Below are positions 1 through 8,531 of a DNA stretch of 64,000 nt, piece after piece. Position numbers and translations under genes: made by a program. The notes under the pieces were generated by a model. The model did not search any database, had not been told where the DNA came from, and worked only from the letters and a program-made list of their open reading frames with translations. How positions within the stretch are numbered: the first letter of the stretch is position 1; each line of letters begins with the position of its first letter. This stretch comes from Geodermatophilus normandii (GTDB taxonomy: Bacteria; Actinomycetota; Actinomycetes; Mycobacteriales; Geodermatophilaceae), in NCBI RefSeq assembly GCF_003182485.1, contig NZ_QGTX01000001.1, positions 2,376,001 to 2,440,000 on the forward strand, read 5' to 3'.

Positions 1-537
1 CCGGGCGACGCCATCCGCATCCCCTCGGGCAGCACCAACGTCCACCACGAGGTCGAGCTCGCCGTCGTCATCGGCGCCCGCGGTGCGCGCAACCTGACCC
101 CCGAGCAGGTCCCGGGCAGCGTCTTCGGCTACACGATCGGCAACGACGTCACCGAGCGGGACATGCAGAAGGCCGACGGGCAGTGGACCCGCGCCAAGGG
201 CTTCGACTCCTTCTGCCCGCTGGGCCCGTGGATCGAGACCGACCTGCGCGGCGTGGGCAAGGACCCGGCCGACCTGGAGATCACCTGCACCGTCGACGGC
301 GAGCCGCGGCAGGCCGGGCGCACCAGCCAGCTGCTCTTCGACGTCCCCACGCTGGTCAGCTACATCTCGCAGGTCATGACGCTGCTGCCCGGCGACGTCG
401 TCCTCACCGGCACCCCGGCCGGCGTGGGGCCGATCCGGCCGGGCCAGCGGGTCGAGTGCGCGATCGAGGGGCTGGGCTCGCTGACCAACTCGGTGAGCGG
501 CGCCGACACCGCCTCCACCGCCGGGAGCGCCCGGTGA
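1..537 (+). CDS. Fumarylacetoacetate hydrolase family protein (5' end outside window)
   Basis: The reading frame is open from the first base, so the N-terminus is missing and 178 residues are visible. The family includes acylpyruvases, 5-carboxymethyl-2-hydroxymuconate isomerases and oxaloacetate decarboxylases that bind Mg2+ through acidic residues. The metal-binding [11 protein letters not shown] stretch, the [12 protein letters not shown] segment, [13 protein letters not shown] and the closing [13 protein letters not shown] loop are all present. Its stop overlaps the gltX start by 4 bases (GTGA), so the two are probably co-transcribed. An FAH-family gene before gltX is standard in Actinobacteria. 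The substrate cannot be read from the sequence. Confidence 0.9.
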   Translation, partial: PGDAIRIPSGSTNVHHEVELAVVIGARGARNLTPEQVPGSVFGYTIGNDVTERDMQKADGQWTRAKGFDSFCPLGPWIETDLRGVGKDPADLEITCTVDGEPRQAGRTSQLLFDVPTLVSYISQVMTLLPGDVVLTGTPAGVGPIRPGQRVECAIEGLGSLTNSVSGADTASTAGSAR

Positions 538-2003
538 CCGGCGTGCGCACCCGCTTCTGCCCCTCGCCGACGGGCATGGTCCACGTCGGCCTGCTGCGCA
601 CCGCGCTGTTCAACTGGGCGCACGCGCGGCACACCGGCGGCGCGTTCGTCGTCCGCATCGAGGACACCGACGCCGCCCGCGACTCCGAGGAGTCCTACCG
701 CCACCTGCTCGACTGCCTGCGCTGGCTGGGCCTGGACTGGGACGAGGGCCCCGAGGTCGGCGGTCCGCACGCGCCGTACCGGCAGTCCGAGCGCGCCGAG
801 GTCTACCGCGACGTCGCCGCGCGGCTGCTCGAGGCCGGGCACGCCTACGAGTCGTTCTCGACCAACGAGGAGGTCGAGGCGCGGCGCCTGGCCGCCGGGC
901 AGGACCCCAAGCTCGGCTACGACAACGCCGACCGGTTCCTCACCGACGCGCAGAGGGCCGCCTTCCGCGCCGAGGGCCGCGACCCGGTGCTGCGACTGCG
1001 GATGCCCGACGAGGACCTGGTGTGGACCGACCTGGTCCGCGGCGAGGTCCGCTTCGCCGCCGGCTCGGTGCCCGACTTCGTCCTGGTGCGCGGCAACGGC
1101 GCGCCGCTGTACCCCTTCGTCAACCCGGTCGACGACGCGCTGATGGGCATCACCGACGTGCTGCGCGGCGAGGACCTGCTGCCCTCCACGCCCCGCCAGC
1201 TCGCCCTCTACGGGGCGCTGCAGGACGTCGGCGTCGCGAGCGGCACCCCGCGCTTCGGCCACCTGCCCTACGTCACCGGGGAGGGCAGCAAGAAGCTGTC
1301 CAAGCGCGACCCGCAGTCCAACGTCGACGTGTACCGCGAGCGCGGCTTCCTCCCCGAGGGCTTCGCCAACTACCTGGCGCTGCTGGGCTGGTCGATCGCC
1401 GAGGACCGCGACGTGTTCTCGATGGCCGAGATGGTCGAGGCCTTCGACGTCACCCGGGTCAGCGCCAACCCCGCCCGCTTCGACCTGAAGAAGGCCGAGG
1501 CGATCAACGCCACCCACGTGCGCGAGCTGCCGGTCGAGGAGTACGTCGCCCGCGTGGTGCCCTTCCTCGCCGGCGCCGGCCTGGTGACCGACCCGCCGTC
1601 GGCCGAGCAGGACCGGGTGCTGCGCGCGATCGCGCCGCTGGCGCAGGAGCGCACGGTGGTCCTCTCCGACGCCGTCGGCCTGCTCGGCTTCCTCTTCACC
1701 GAGGAGGTCGCCATCGACCCCGCGGCCGCCGCGAAGAACCTGCGGCCCGAGGACGGCGAGGTCCTCGACGCCGCCGCGGGCGCGCTGCGCGACCTGGCCG
1801 ACTGGAGCGCCGCCGGCATCGAGCAGGCCCTCAAGGCCGCGCTGGTCGACGGGCTGGGCCGCAAGCCGCGGCAGGCCTTCGGGCCGGTGCGGGTCGCCGT
1901 CAGCGGTCGCACGGTGTCGCCGCCGCTGTACGAGTCGATCGAGCTGCTCGGCCGCGAGCGCACCCTGGCGCGCTTCGCGGCGGCCCGGGACGCAGCGGGG
2001 TGA
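534..2003 (+). CDS. gltX: Glutamyl-tRNA synthetase
   Basis: Class I aminoacyl-tRNA synthetase that charges tRNA-Glu. In Actinobacteria it is normally non-discriminating and also misacylates tRNA-Gln for GatCAB. The protein has 489 residues, a normal length. The ATP-binding HIGH-type motif appears as HVGL at residues 17-20 after FCPSPTG, and the KMSKS-type motif as KLSKR at 254-258. I chose GTG 534, which overlaps the upstream stop; GTG 543 is a possible alternative three codons later. The gene ends in a 4-base overlap with the next gene. Three tRNAs that are its expected substrates lie 1.3 to 1.7 kb downstream. Confidence 0.97.
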   Translation: MTGVRTRFCPSPTGMVHVGLLRTALFNWAHARHTGGAFVVRIEDTDAARDSEESYRHLLDCLRWLGLDWDEGPEVGGPHAPYRQSERAEVYRDVAARLLEAGHAYESFSTNEEVEARRLAAGQDPKLGYDNADRFLTDAQRAAFRAEGRDPVLRLRMPDEDLVWTDLVRGEVRFAAGSVPDFVLVRGNGAPLYPFVNPVDDALMGITDVLRGEDLLPSTPRQLALYGALQDVGVASGTPRFGHLPYVTGEGSKKLSKRDPQSNVDVYRERGFLPEGFANYLALLGWSIAEDRDVFSMAEMVEAFDVTRVSANPARFDLKKAEAINATHVRELPVEEYVARVVPFLAGAGLVTDPPSAEQDRVLRAIAPLAQERTVVLSDAVGLLGFLFTEEVAIDPAAAAKNLRPEDGEVLDAAAGALRDLADWSAAGIEQALKAALVDGLGRKPRQAFGPVRVAVSGRTVSPPLYESIELLGRERTLARFAAARDAAG

Positions 2004-3214
2004 CCCTCCCGCCCTGGGGCGGTCCGCCCCCGGCCGGGCCCGCCGGCTGGGACGGGGAGCCCTACACCGGCCCGCCACCCACCGGTCCCTACGGGGCGCC
2101 GCCGATGGTGCCCGGCACGCCGTACCGGCTCGGGGGAGGGCCGTGGGCGCCGGCCGGGGGCGGAGGACCCGGCCCGGTGCCGTGGCCGCTGGGCCCGGTG
2201 CCGCTGCCGCCCGGTCCGCACGGCCCGGCCGGACCCGGCCCCCTCCCACCGGGCGTGACGCTGGCCCCGCCGCCCGGCACGCCGCCGCACGACGAGCCGG
2301 TGCCCTTCCTGCGCGTCATGCGGGCGCGGGACTGGGCGTGGTGGCGGCCGCTGCTGGGCCTGCTGCTGTTCACCGTCGCCTACGGCGTCGCGGCGTTCGT
2401 GGTCGTCCTGCTCGTCGTGCTGACCGGCGTCTCGCCGGACCTCCAGTTGCTCGACCTGGTCGACCCCGGCGTGCTGCTGCTGACCAACCTGTCGCTGATC
2501 GTGGCGATCCCCATCGTCTGGCTGGTCTGGGTGGCCGCGCACGGCATGCGGCCGGGCTGGTCGTCGTCGGTGCTGGCCCGGCTGCGCTGGCGGCTGATCG
2601 CGCCGTTCACCCTGCGGGCCCTGGCCACGCTCGGCGTGGGCATCGTCGCGTCGGTGGTCCTGGGTTACCTGCTCGGCGACGCCGGGGTCACCGGCCCGGT
2701 CGACGACGTCGGCTGGCTGCTGCTGGTCGTGGTCCTCACCACGCCCCTGCAGTCGGCCGCCGAGGAGTACGTCTTCCGCGGTTACCTCAGCCAGACGATC
2801 GCCGGCTGGATCCGCAGCCCGCGGGCCGGCGCGGTGACGGCCGCGGTCCTCACCGCCGCGCTGTTCTCGCTGGCCCACGCGCCCGGCGACGTCGTCACGT
2901 TCCTGGACCGGTTCGCCTTCGGCCTGGCCGCCTCGGCCGTGGTGTGGATCACCGGTGGCCTGGAGGCGGCGATCGTCCTGCACGCGGTGAACAACGTGCT
3001 CGTGTTCCTCCTGGCCGGGTTCCTCGGCGACGAGGTCGCCACCGAGGAGGTGCCGGCCGGCGTCGGGCTGCTGTACCTGCTGCTCACGCTGGCGTCGATG
3101 GGGGCCTACGTCGCGCTCGTCGCGGCCTCGCGCCGGCGGCTGCGGACCGAGGTGCTGACGGAGGCCCGCGACCTGCGGGTCCCGGCGGGCGACCCGCGGA
3201 CCCGGGGGTGGTGA
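2000..3214 (+). CDS. CPBP-family intramembrane metalloprotease
   Basis: Predicted polytopic membrane protease of the CPBP (Abi/CAAX-type) family, 404 residues. The first roughly 95 residues are a Pro/Gly-rich cytoplasmic tail (repeated [13 protein letters not shown] and PLPPGP patterns), followed by about eight hydrophobic segments. The catalytic motifs are [18 protein letters not shown] and HAVNNV, matching the family's EExxxR, FxxxH and HxxxN/D elements. GTG 2000 overlaps the gltX stop as GTGA, indicating translational coupling. The substrate is unknown. Such proteins are often linked to membrane-protein maturation or bacteriocin self-immunity, but nothing here points to either. Confidence 0.88.
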   Translation: MTLPPWGGPPPAGPAGWDGEPYTGPPPTGPYGAPPMVPGTPYRLGGGPWAPAGGGGPGPVPWPLGPVPLPPGPHGPAGPGPLPPGVTLAPPPGTPPHDEPVPFLRVMRARDWAWWRPLLGLLLFTVAYGVAAFVVVLLVVLTGVSPDLQLLDLVDPGVLLLTNLSLIVAIPIVWLVWVAAHGMRPGWSSSVLARLRWRLIAPFTLRALATLGVGIVASVVLGYLLGDAGVTGPVDDVGWLLLVVVLTTPLQSAAEEYVFRGYLSQTIAGWIRSPRAGAVTAAVLTAALFSLAHAPGDVVTFLDRFAFGLAASAVVWITGGLEAAIVLHAVNNVLVFLLAGFLGDEVATEEVPAGVGLLYLLLTLASMGAYVALVAASRRRLRTEVLTEARDLRVPAGDPRTRGW

Positions 3215-3236
3215 CACGTCGCCGTCGGGCGTCGGG

Positions 3237-3242
3237 TATCGT
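3237..3242 (+). promoter_or_regulatory. Probable -10 element of the tRNA-Gln gene
   Basis: The hexamer TATCGT fits the actinobacterial -10 pattern TANNNT and lies 33 bases before the mature tRNA. A GTGACA sequence (3211-3216) resembles a -35 element, but the 20-base spacing is longer than ideal. Confidence 0.4.
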
Positions 3243-3275
3243 TCTCCCCGGCGCCGCGAGGTGCCGGCCAAGCCT

Positions 3276-3347
3276 TGGGGTATGGGGTAATTGGCAGCCC
3301 GACGGATTCTGGCTCCGTTAGTCTAGGTTCGAGTCCTGGTACCCCAG
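3276..3347 (+). tRNA. tRNA-Gln (anticodon CUG)
   Basis: A 72-base cloverleaf. The seven-base acceptor strand TGGGGTA pairs with TACCCCA, the T-loop is GTTCGAGTC, and the anticodon stem ACGGA/TCCGT encloses loop TTCTGGC with anticodon CTG. No CCA is encoded. It lies downstream of gltX, whose product in Actinobacteria usually makes Glu-tRNA-Gln for amidation. Confidence 0.95.
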
Positions 3348-3419
3348 CGAGGAAGCACCACCTCCTCAGCACCACCGCACCTCAGCAGCACCGCACCACC
3401 GCAGGACCGCACCACCGCA
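3348..3419 (+). repeat. CA/CCG-rich low-complexity spacer between tRNA genes
   Basis: Spacer built from imperfect repeats of AGCACCACC, AGCACCGC and GCACCACCGCA. The unit CCGCACCACCGCA occurs twice. No hairpin or promoter is evident, so tRNA-Gln and the first tRNA-Glu may share a transcript. Confidence 0.6.
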
Positions 3420-3492
3420 CGGCCCGTCGTCTAGCGGCCCAGGACGCCGCCCTCTCACGGCGGTAGCGAGGGTTCGAATCCCTTCGGGGCTA
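3420..3492 (+). tRNA. tRNA-Glu (anticodon CUC), copy 1, acceptor stem imperfect
   Basis: The anticodon arm (loop CTCTCAC, anticodon CTC), the variable region and the T-arm are identical to copy 2 at 3603-3675, and the D-arm differs only by C for T in the loop. The 5' acceptor strand reads GGCCCG where copy 2 has GGCCCCG. Aligning the seven-base strand from 3420 therefore gives a G:G mismatch at position 3-70 and C:U at 1-72. This is either a decaying duplicate or a one-base undercall in a C run. It is followed by its own strong hairpin. Confidence 0.75.
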
Positions 3493-3501
3493 CAGCGCAG
3501 C

Positions 3502-3532
3502 GAGAGCCCCCGGTCACCGACCGGGGGCTCTC
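3502..3532 (+). terminator. Hairpin terminator after tRNA-Glu copy 1
   Basis: A perfect 14-bp stem: GAGAGCCCCCGGTC (3502-3515) pairs with GACCGGGGGCTCTC (3519-3532) around loop ACC. There is only a weak T-containing tail, as is common in high-GC actinobacteria. Confidence 0.8.
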
Positions 3533-3602
3533 GCCGTTCCCGGCCCGGACGGCGGACCCCCGTCGGGCCGCCGGTGGTCCCCGTGGCAGAATCGGTGCGT
3601 CC

Positions 3603-3675
3603 GGCCCCGTCGTCTAGCGGTCCAGGACGCCGCCCTCTCACGGCGGTAGCGAGGGTTCGAATCCCTTCGGGGCTA
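3603..3675 (+). tRNA. tRNA-Glu (anticodon CUC), copy 2
   Basis: A complete 73-base tRNA. Acceptor GGCCCCG pairs with CGGGGCT (one terminal G-U), the anticodon is CTC in loop CTCTCAC, and the T-arm is GAGGG/TTCGAAT/CCCTT. CCA is not encoded. It is the intact member of a tandem pair and is followed by a long hairpin. Confidence 0.96.
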
Positions 3676-3686
3676 CAGCGCCACAC

Positions 3687-3723
3687 CAGCAGGGCCCCCG
3701 GCTCCCGGCCGGGGGCCCTGCTG
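3687..3723 (+). terminator. Hairpin terminator after tRNA-Glu copy 2
   Basis: A perfect 15-bp stem: CAGCAGGGCCCCCGG (3687-3701) pairs with CCGGGGGCCCTGCTG (3709-3723) around a 7-base loop. It isolates the tRNA cluster from galT. Confidence 0.8.
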
Positions 3724-3764
3724 CGTGTCCGGGTCCCCGAGTGGCCCATGATCGCCAGCGGGCA

Positions 3765-3770
3765 TAGCGT
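3765..3770 (+). promoter_or_regulatory. Candidate -10 element of galT
   Basis: TAGCGT fits TANNNT and lies about 44 bases before the chosen galT start, leaving room for a leader carrying the GGAGG ribosome site at about 3800-3804. No good -35 is evident. Confidence 0.35.
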
Positions 3771-3813
3771 TCCCGGGGCCCCTCCCTCGGGCCGGGAACG
3801 GAGGCGACGCAGG

Positions 3814-4902
3814 GTGATCAAGACCTCTCGCCGGCTGGCCGACGGCCGGGAGATCCTCTACTTCGACGCCGACGGCACGCCTGCCCGCACGGCCGAGGAC
3901 ACCCGCGACCTCCCGCCGGTGGGGACCCACTCGCAGCTGCGCTGGGACGCCCTGCTCGGCGAGTGGGTGGTGATCGCCGCCCACCGGCAGACCCGCACCT
4001 TCCTGCCGCCGGCCGACCAGTGCCCGCTGGACCCCTCGCGGCCCGGCCGGCCCACGGAGGTCCCGGAGAGCGACTACCAGGTCGTGGTCTTCGAGAACCG
4101 CTTCCCGTCCCTGGCCACCGGCGTCGACACCGCCGTGACGCCGACCGCGCCCGGTGCCGCGCTCGCCGAGCTGCGCCCCGGGTTCGGCCGGTGCGAGGTG
4201 GTGCTGTTCACCAGCGACCACTCCCAGCACTTCGCCGGGCTGGGCCGCGAGCGCGCCCGCCTGGTCGTCGACGTCTGGGCCGACCGCACCGCCGAGCTGG
4301 GCGCCCTCGACGGCGTCGAGCAGGTCTTCTGCTTCGAGAACTCGGGCGAGGAGATCGGGGTGACGCTGTCGCACCCGCACGGGCAGATCTACGCCTATCC
4401 GTTCGTGACGCCGCGGGTGGAGCGGGTGCTCGCCTCGGTGCGCCGGCACCGGGAGGCCACCGGCGGGGACCTGTTCGCCGAGGTCGTGGAGTCCGAGCGC
4501 ACCGGCCCCCGGGTGGTGGCGTCCAACGAGCACTGGGTGGCCTTCGTCCCGGCGGCGGCGCGCTGGCCCTACGAGGTGCAGCTCTTCCCCACCCGCCGGG
4601 TGCCCGACCTGCCCGCCCTCGACGACGCCGAGCGGGACGCGCTGGCCGAGGTCTACCTCGACGTCCTCGGCCGCTTCGCACACCGCATGGACACCCCGAT
4701 GCCCTACATCGCGTCGTGGAACCAGGCGCCGGTGCGCGCCGGTCGCGATGACTGGTGGCTGCACCTGCAGCTGTTCTCGCTGCGCCGCGCGCCGGGCAAG
4801 CTGAAGTACCTGGCCGGCTCGGAGTCGGGGATGGGCGCGTTCATCACCGACACCAACCCGGAGGACGTCGCCGAGCAGCTGCGCACCGTGGTGGTCCCGT
4901 GA
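3814..4902 (+). CDS. galT: Galactose-1-phosphate uridylyltransferase
   Basis: Leloir-pathway enzyme that exchanges UMP between UDP-glucose and galactose-1-phosphate. The protein has 362 residues, close to the usual length of about 350. The active-site HPHGQ is at residues 187-191 within ENSGEEIGVTLSHPHGQIYA; its second His is the nucleotidylated residue. The early GEWVVIAAHRQTRTF segment is also typical. I chose GTG 3814 because GGAGG lies about 10 bases upstream; ATG 3748 would add 22 residues without a ribosome site. The stop overlaps galK by 4 bases. No galE is in the window, so UDP-sugar epimerisation must come from elsewhere. Confidence 0.95.
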   Translation: MIKTSRRLADGREILYFDADGTPARTAEDTRDLPPVGTHSQLRWDALLGEWVVIAAHRQTRTFLPPADQCPLDPSRPGRPTEVPESDYQVVVFENRFPSLATGVDTAVTPTAPGAALAELRPGFGRCEVVLFTSDHSQHFAGLGRERARLVVDVWADRTAELGALDGVEQVFCFENSGEEIGVTLSHPHGQIYAYPFVTPRVERVLASVRRHREATGGDLFAEVVESERTGPRVVASNEHWVAFVPAAARWPYEVQLFPTRRVPDLPALDDAERDALAEVYLDVLGRFAHRMDTPMPYIASWNQAPVRAGRDDWWLHLQLFSLRRAPGKLKYLAGSESGMGAFITDTNPEDVAEQLRTVVVP

Positions 4903-6062
4903 GCGGGGTGCCGAGCGACGGCGAGGCGGCGGCCCGCGCGGCCGACGCCTTCGCGGCCCGCTTCGGAGGCGCACCCGAGGGCGTCTGGGCCGCTCCCGGC
5001 CGGGTGAACGTGATCGGCGAGCACACCGACTACAACGGCGGCCACGTCCTGCCGGTCGCCCTGCCGCACACCACGCGCGCCGCGGTCGCCCGCCGCGACG
5101 ACGGCCGCCTCGTCCTCGTCTCGGCCCAGCACCCGGACGCCGACGCCGACGTCGCCGTCGCCGACCTCGCGCCGGGCACCCCCGGCGGCTGGGCCGGCTA
5201 CCCGGCCGGCGTCGTCCACGAGCTGCGCGAGCACGTCCCCGGCGGGCTGAGCCTGCTCGTCGACGGCGACGTCCCGGCCGGTGCCGGGCTGTCCTCCTCC
5301 GCGGCGCTGGAGTGCGCCGTCGCGCTGGCGCTGCGCGACCTGCTCGGCCTGGACCTCGGCCCGGGCGACCTCGTCGACGTCGCCCGGCGGGCCGAGAACG
5401 ACTTCGTCGGCGCGCCCACCGGCATCCTCGACCAGTCCGCCTCCGTGCTGTGCACCGCCGGGCACGCGCTGCACCTCGACACCCGCGACCGCAGCAGCGA
5501 GCAGGTGCCCCTCGACCTCGAGGCGGCCGGCCTGGCGCTGCTGGTGGTCGACTCGGGCACCACGCACGACCACGCCGCCAGCGGCTACGGCGAGCGGCGC
5601 CGGGAGTGCGAGGAGGCCGCCCGCCGCCTCGGCGTCGACCTGCTGTGCGACGTGCCCGGCGTGGACGCGCTCGCGCCGCTCGACGACGGCACCGGGCGCG
5701 GCGCGCTGCTGCTGCGCCGGGCCCGTCACGTGGTCAGCGAGGACGCCCGCGTCGAGGAGGTCGTCGGGCTGCTGCGCGCCGGCGGCGACCCGCGCGAGGT
5801 CGGCCCCGTGCTCACCGCCGGGCACGCCTCGCTGCGCGACGACTTCGCGGTGTCGGTGCCCGAGCTCGACGCCGTCGTCGAGATGGCGCTGGCCGCCGGT
5901 GCCCACGGCGCCCGCATGGTGGGCGGCGGCTTCGGCGGCAGCGCGGTCGCCCTCGTCGACGCCGCGGCCGTGGACGACGTCACCGCCGCCGTCACCGAGC
6001 GCGCCGGCGCTCCCCGTTCCTACGTCGTGGTCCCCGCCGCGGGGGCCCGGCGCCTGTCGTGA
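4899..6062 (+). CDS. galK: Galactokinase
   Basis: Phosphorylates galactose at C1 with ATP. The protein has 387 residues, and all GHMP-kinase motifs are present: the galactokinase signature GRVNVIGEHTDYNGG (about residues 33-47), the phosphate-binding GAGLSSSAALE near residue 130, and the C-terminal GGGFGGSAVAL. GTG 4899 overlaps the galT stop as GTGA, so the two are translationally coupled. A symporter gene follows after 22 bases. Together they make a compact galactose uptake and phosphorylation operon. Confidence 0.96.
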   Translation: MSGVPSDGEAAARAADAFAARFGGAPEGVWAAPGRVNVIGEHTDYNGGHVLPVALPHTTRAAVARRDDGRLVLVSAQHPDADADVAVADLAPGTPGGWAGYPAGVVHELREHVPGGLSLLVDGDVPAGAGLSSSAALECAVALALRDLLGLDLGPGDLVDVARRAENDFVGAPTGILDQSASVLCTAGHALHLDTRDRSSEQVPLDLEAAGLALLVVDSGTTHDHAASGYGERRRECEEAARRLGVDLLCDVPGVDALAPLDDGTGRGALLLRRARHVVSEDARVEEVVGLLRAGGDPREVGPVLTAGHASLRDDFAVSVPELDAVVEMALAAGAHGARMVGGGFGGSAVALVDAAAVDDVTAAVTERAGAPRSYVVVPAAGARRLS

Positions 6063-6084
6063 CCCGACCCGAGTGGAGGCCCGA

Positions 6085-7767
6085 GTGGACGATCTGAGAC
6101 TGGACGCGTCGTTCGTCGACTACCTGCTGGTGGCCGCCTACTTCGCCGTCGTCCTGCTGATCGGTGCCGCCGCGCGACGGCGGGTGTCCGACAGCCTGGA
6201 CTTCTTCCTGTCGGGCCGCTCGCTGCCCGCGTGGGTCACCGGCCTGGCGTTCATCTCGGCCAACCTCGGGGCCGTCGAGATCGTCGGCATGTCGGCCAAC
6301 GGCGCGCAGTTCGGCATGAGCACCATGCACTACTTCTGGATCGGCGCGGTCCCGGCCATGCTGTTCCTGGGCGTGGTGATGATGCCCTTCTACTACGGGT
6401 CGAAGGTCCGCAGCGTCCCGGAGTTCATGCGCCGCCGGTTCGGCACCGGCGCCCACCTGGTCAACGCGCTCAGCTTCGCGGTGGCGCAGATCCTCATCGC
6501 CGGCATCAACCTCTACCTGCTGGCCACCATCGTCGAGGCGCTGCTGGGCTGGCCGCTGTGGCTGTCGCTGATCGTCGCGGCGGCCGTGGTGCTGAGCTAC
6601 ATCACCCTCGGCGGGCTGTCGGCGGCCATCTACAACGAGGTCCTGCAGTTCTTCGTCATCGTGGCCGCGCTGCTGCCCCTGACGCTCATCGGCCTGCACC
6701 GGGTCGGCGGCGTGGGCGGCCTGGTCGACCGGGTCACCGACTCCGGCCGCGGCGAGGAGCTCACCTCCTGGCCGGCCACGGAGCTCTCCGGCATCGGCAG
6801 CCCCGTCCTGTCGGTGATCGGCATCGTGTTCGGCCTCGGCTTCGTGCTGTCCTTCGGCTACTGGACGACGAACTTCGTCGAGGTCCAGCGGGCGATGGCG
6901 ACCAAGTCGATGTCCGCGGCCCGGAGCACGCCGGTCATCGGCGCCTTCCCGAAGATGTTCGTCCCGTTCATCGTCGTGATCCCGGGCATCATCGCCACGG
7001 TCCTGGTCCCGGAGGTGGTCGAGGCCCGGGCGGCGTCGGCCACGGACTTCGACTACAACAACTCGATCCTGCTGCTGATCCGCGACACCCTGCCCAACGG
7101 GCTGCTCGGCGTCGCCCTGGCGGGCCTGCTGGCGGCGTTCATGGCCGGCATGGCGGCCAACATCTCCGCCTTCAACACCGTCTTCAGCTACGACCTGTGG
7201 CAGCAGTACGTGAAGAAGGACCGGCCCGACGGCTACTACCTCGCCGTCGGCCGGTGGGCGACCGTCGGCGCCACCGTGGCCGCCATCGGGACGGCGATCA
7301 TCGCGTCCGGCTACACGAACCTCATGGACTACCTGCAGACGCTGTTCGGCTTCTTCAACGCCCCGCTGTTCGCCACCTTCATCCTCGGCATGTTCTGGCG
7401 GCGGATGACGCCGACGGCGGGCTGGATGGGGCTGGTGTCCGGGACGCTGGCGGCGGTCGCCGTCGCCTTCCTCAGCGAGGACGCGTTCGGGACGGCGTCG
7501 CTGGGCGTGCTCCCGATCGGCGGCCAGGGCGCGAGCTTCGTCGCCGCCAGCGCCGCCTTCGTCGTCGACATCGTGGTCAGCGTCGTGGTCAGCCAGGTCA
7601 CCGCGCCCAAGCCGGTCGCCCAGCTCGCCGGCCTGGTCTACTCCGAGACCCCCAAGGAGCAGCGGACCGACCCCGACGCGCACCGGCTGCCCTGGTACCA
7701 GTCGCCGACCAAGCTGGCCGGCATCGCGCTGGTCATGGTCATCGTCCTCAACGTGGTCTTCCGCTGA
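6085..7767 (+). CDS. Sodium:solute symporter (SSS family), probable galactose or glucose importer
   Basis: Polytopic membrane protein of 560 residues with about 13 hydrophobic segments of the SSS/SLC5 fold. The DYLLVAAYFAVVL start, SGRSLPAWVTGLAFIS and the GYWTTNFVEVQRAM region are typical of the SglT-like branch. Na+-driven sugar uptake is inferred from the galTK neighbours, not proven by residues. I chose GTG 6085 because a GGAGG (6075-6079) sits 5 bases upstream; in-frame GTG 6073 is the alternative. A two-helix membrane protein follows 16 bases after the stop and may be an accessory subunit. Confidence 0.85.
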   Translation: MDDLRLDASFVDYLLVAAYFAVVLLIGAAARRRVSDSLDFFLSGRSLPAWVTGLAFISANLGAVEIVGMSANGAQFGMSTMHYFWIGAVPAMLFLGVVMMPFYYGSKVRSVPEFMRRRFGTGAHLVNALSFAVAQILIAGINLYLLATIVEALLGWPLWLSLIVAAAVVLSYITLGGLSAAIYNEVLQFFVIVAALLPLTLIGLHRVGGVGGLVDRVTDSGRGEELTSWPATELSGIGSPVLSVIGIVFGLGFVLSFGYWTTNFVEVQRAMATKSMSAARSTPVIGAFPKMFVPFIVVIPGIIATVLVPEVVEARAASATDFDYNNSILLLIRDTLPNGLLGVALAGLLAAFMAGMAANISAFNTVFSYDLWQQYVKKDRPDGYYLAVGRWATVGATVAAIGTAIIASGYTNLMDYLQTLFGFFNAPLFATFILGMFWRRMTPTAGWMGLVSGTLAAVAVAFLSEDAFGTASLGVLPIGGQGASFVAASAAFVVDIVVSVVVSQVTAPKPVAQLAGLVYSETPKEQRTDPDAHRLPWYQSPTKLAGIALVMVIVLNVVFR

Positions 7768-7783
7768 CGTCAGGAGCACGGTC

Positions 7784-8107
7784 ATGAGCAGCAGCACCTC
7801 CGGCCCCGCCGGGACGAAGCACGCGGCCGGTGCCTTCGACGTCCGCAACGTCATCGCGGCGCTGATCGGCTTCTACGGCGTCGTGCTCGTCCTGATGGGG
7901 ATCTTCGGCAACTCCCCGGCCGAGCAGGAAAAGACCGGCGACGTGAACGCCAACCTGTGGGCGGGCCTGGCGATGCTCCTCTTCGCGGCGGCCTTCCTGC
8001 TGTGGGTCCGGCTGCGCCCGATCGTCGTCGAGGCCCCGCCGGACCGGCAGGACCCCGAGGACGACGGCAGCGGCACGACGGCCGGCCCGTCCCTGCACCG
8101 GAGGTGA
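7784..8107 (+). CDS. Small two-helix membrane protein downstream of the symporter
   Basis: A 107-residue protein not assigned to a named family. It has a polar N-terminus, a first hydrophobic helix (VRNVIAALIGFYGVVLVLMG, about 24-43), a short loop and a second helix (LWAGLAMLLFAAAFLLWVRL, about 59-78), then an acidic tail. ATG 7784 has a good AGGAG site 8-12 bases upstream. It is last in the gal operon. By analogy, some SSS permeases are encoded next to small two-helix partners (for example DUF485 next to ActP). An accessory role here is inferred from position only. Confidence 0.7.
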   Translation: MSSSTSGPAGTKHAAGAFDVRNVIAALIGFYGVVLVLMGIFGNSPAEQEKTGDVNANLWAGLAMLLFAAAFLLWVRLRPIVVEAPPDRQDPEDDGSGTTAGPSLHRR

Positions 8108-8129
8108 GGGCCGGCCGCCGTGCCGGGGG

Positions 8130-8354
8130 TCAGCAGGTCGGGCGGAGGAACGTCACCGTCATGACGCCACCGCAGCCGCTGCGGTCGTAGGACGAGCCGG
8201 GGCCGGTGGGCGTCGTCGTGTCGCTGTCGCCCAGCAGCACGGTGAGGGTGACGGCGGCGGCCGCGGCCAGGGCGACCGTGACGGCGATGACCGCGAGCAG
8301 CATGCGGTGGGTGGCGGCCCAGGCGGCGGCCGGGGGACGGACGGCGGTGGTCAT
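8130..8354 (-). CDS. Small single-pass membrane protein, unknown
   Basis: A 74-residue product with one hydrophobic helix (MLLAVIAVTVALAAAAAVTLTVLLG, about 18-42) and a short Thr/Ser/Gly-rich outer tail that contains two Cys. ATG 8354 is preceded by GGAGAGG, a plausible ribosome site. It lies between the gal operon and the LuxR pair and is transcribed towards the former. No family was recognised. Confidence 0.55.
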   Translation of the reverse strand: MTTAVRPPAAAWAATHRMLLAVIAVTVALAAAAAVTLTVLLGDSDTTTPTGPGSSYDRSGCGGVMTVTFLRPTC

Positions 8355-8454
8355 CGGGAGCCTCTCCGGGTGCGGCGGCGACCGCCCCTGGGTGGGGGGA
8401 CCCGGCGGTACGGGCCGGGACCGACGACGTTGCGCCCCGGCCCGGCGCGGCGGA

Positions 8455-8472
8455 ATACGTCGAAGTGCGTAT
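8455..8472. promoter_or_regulatory. 18-bp dyad upstream of tandem LuxR genes
   Basis: ATACG (8455-8459) and CGTAT (8468-8472) form an inverted repeat with an 8-base spacer, the size expected of a LuxR/GerE-type site. It lies about 24 bases upstream of a TAGCGT -10-like hexamer (8496-8501). Autoregulation by the adjacent LuxR proteins is inferred. Confidence 0.35.
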
Positions 8473-8531
8473 CCCGGAGGTCCCCGCGGCCGTCCTAGCG
8501 TCGTCCCACCGGCCGACGGGGGGAGCGGTCC

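Noticed and set aside
3276-3723. Integrative element attachment site at the tRNA cluster
   Set aside because: No integrase, no phage or plasmid genes, and the duplicated tRNA-Glu segment is flanked by normal conserved genes on both sides.
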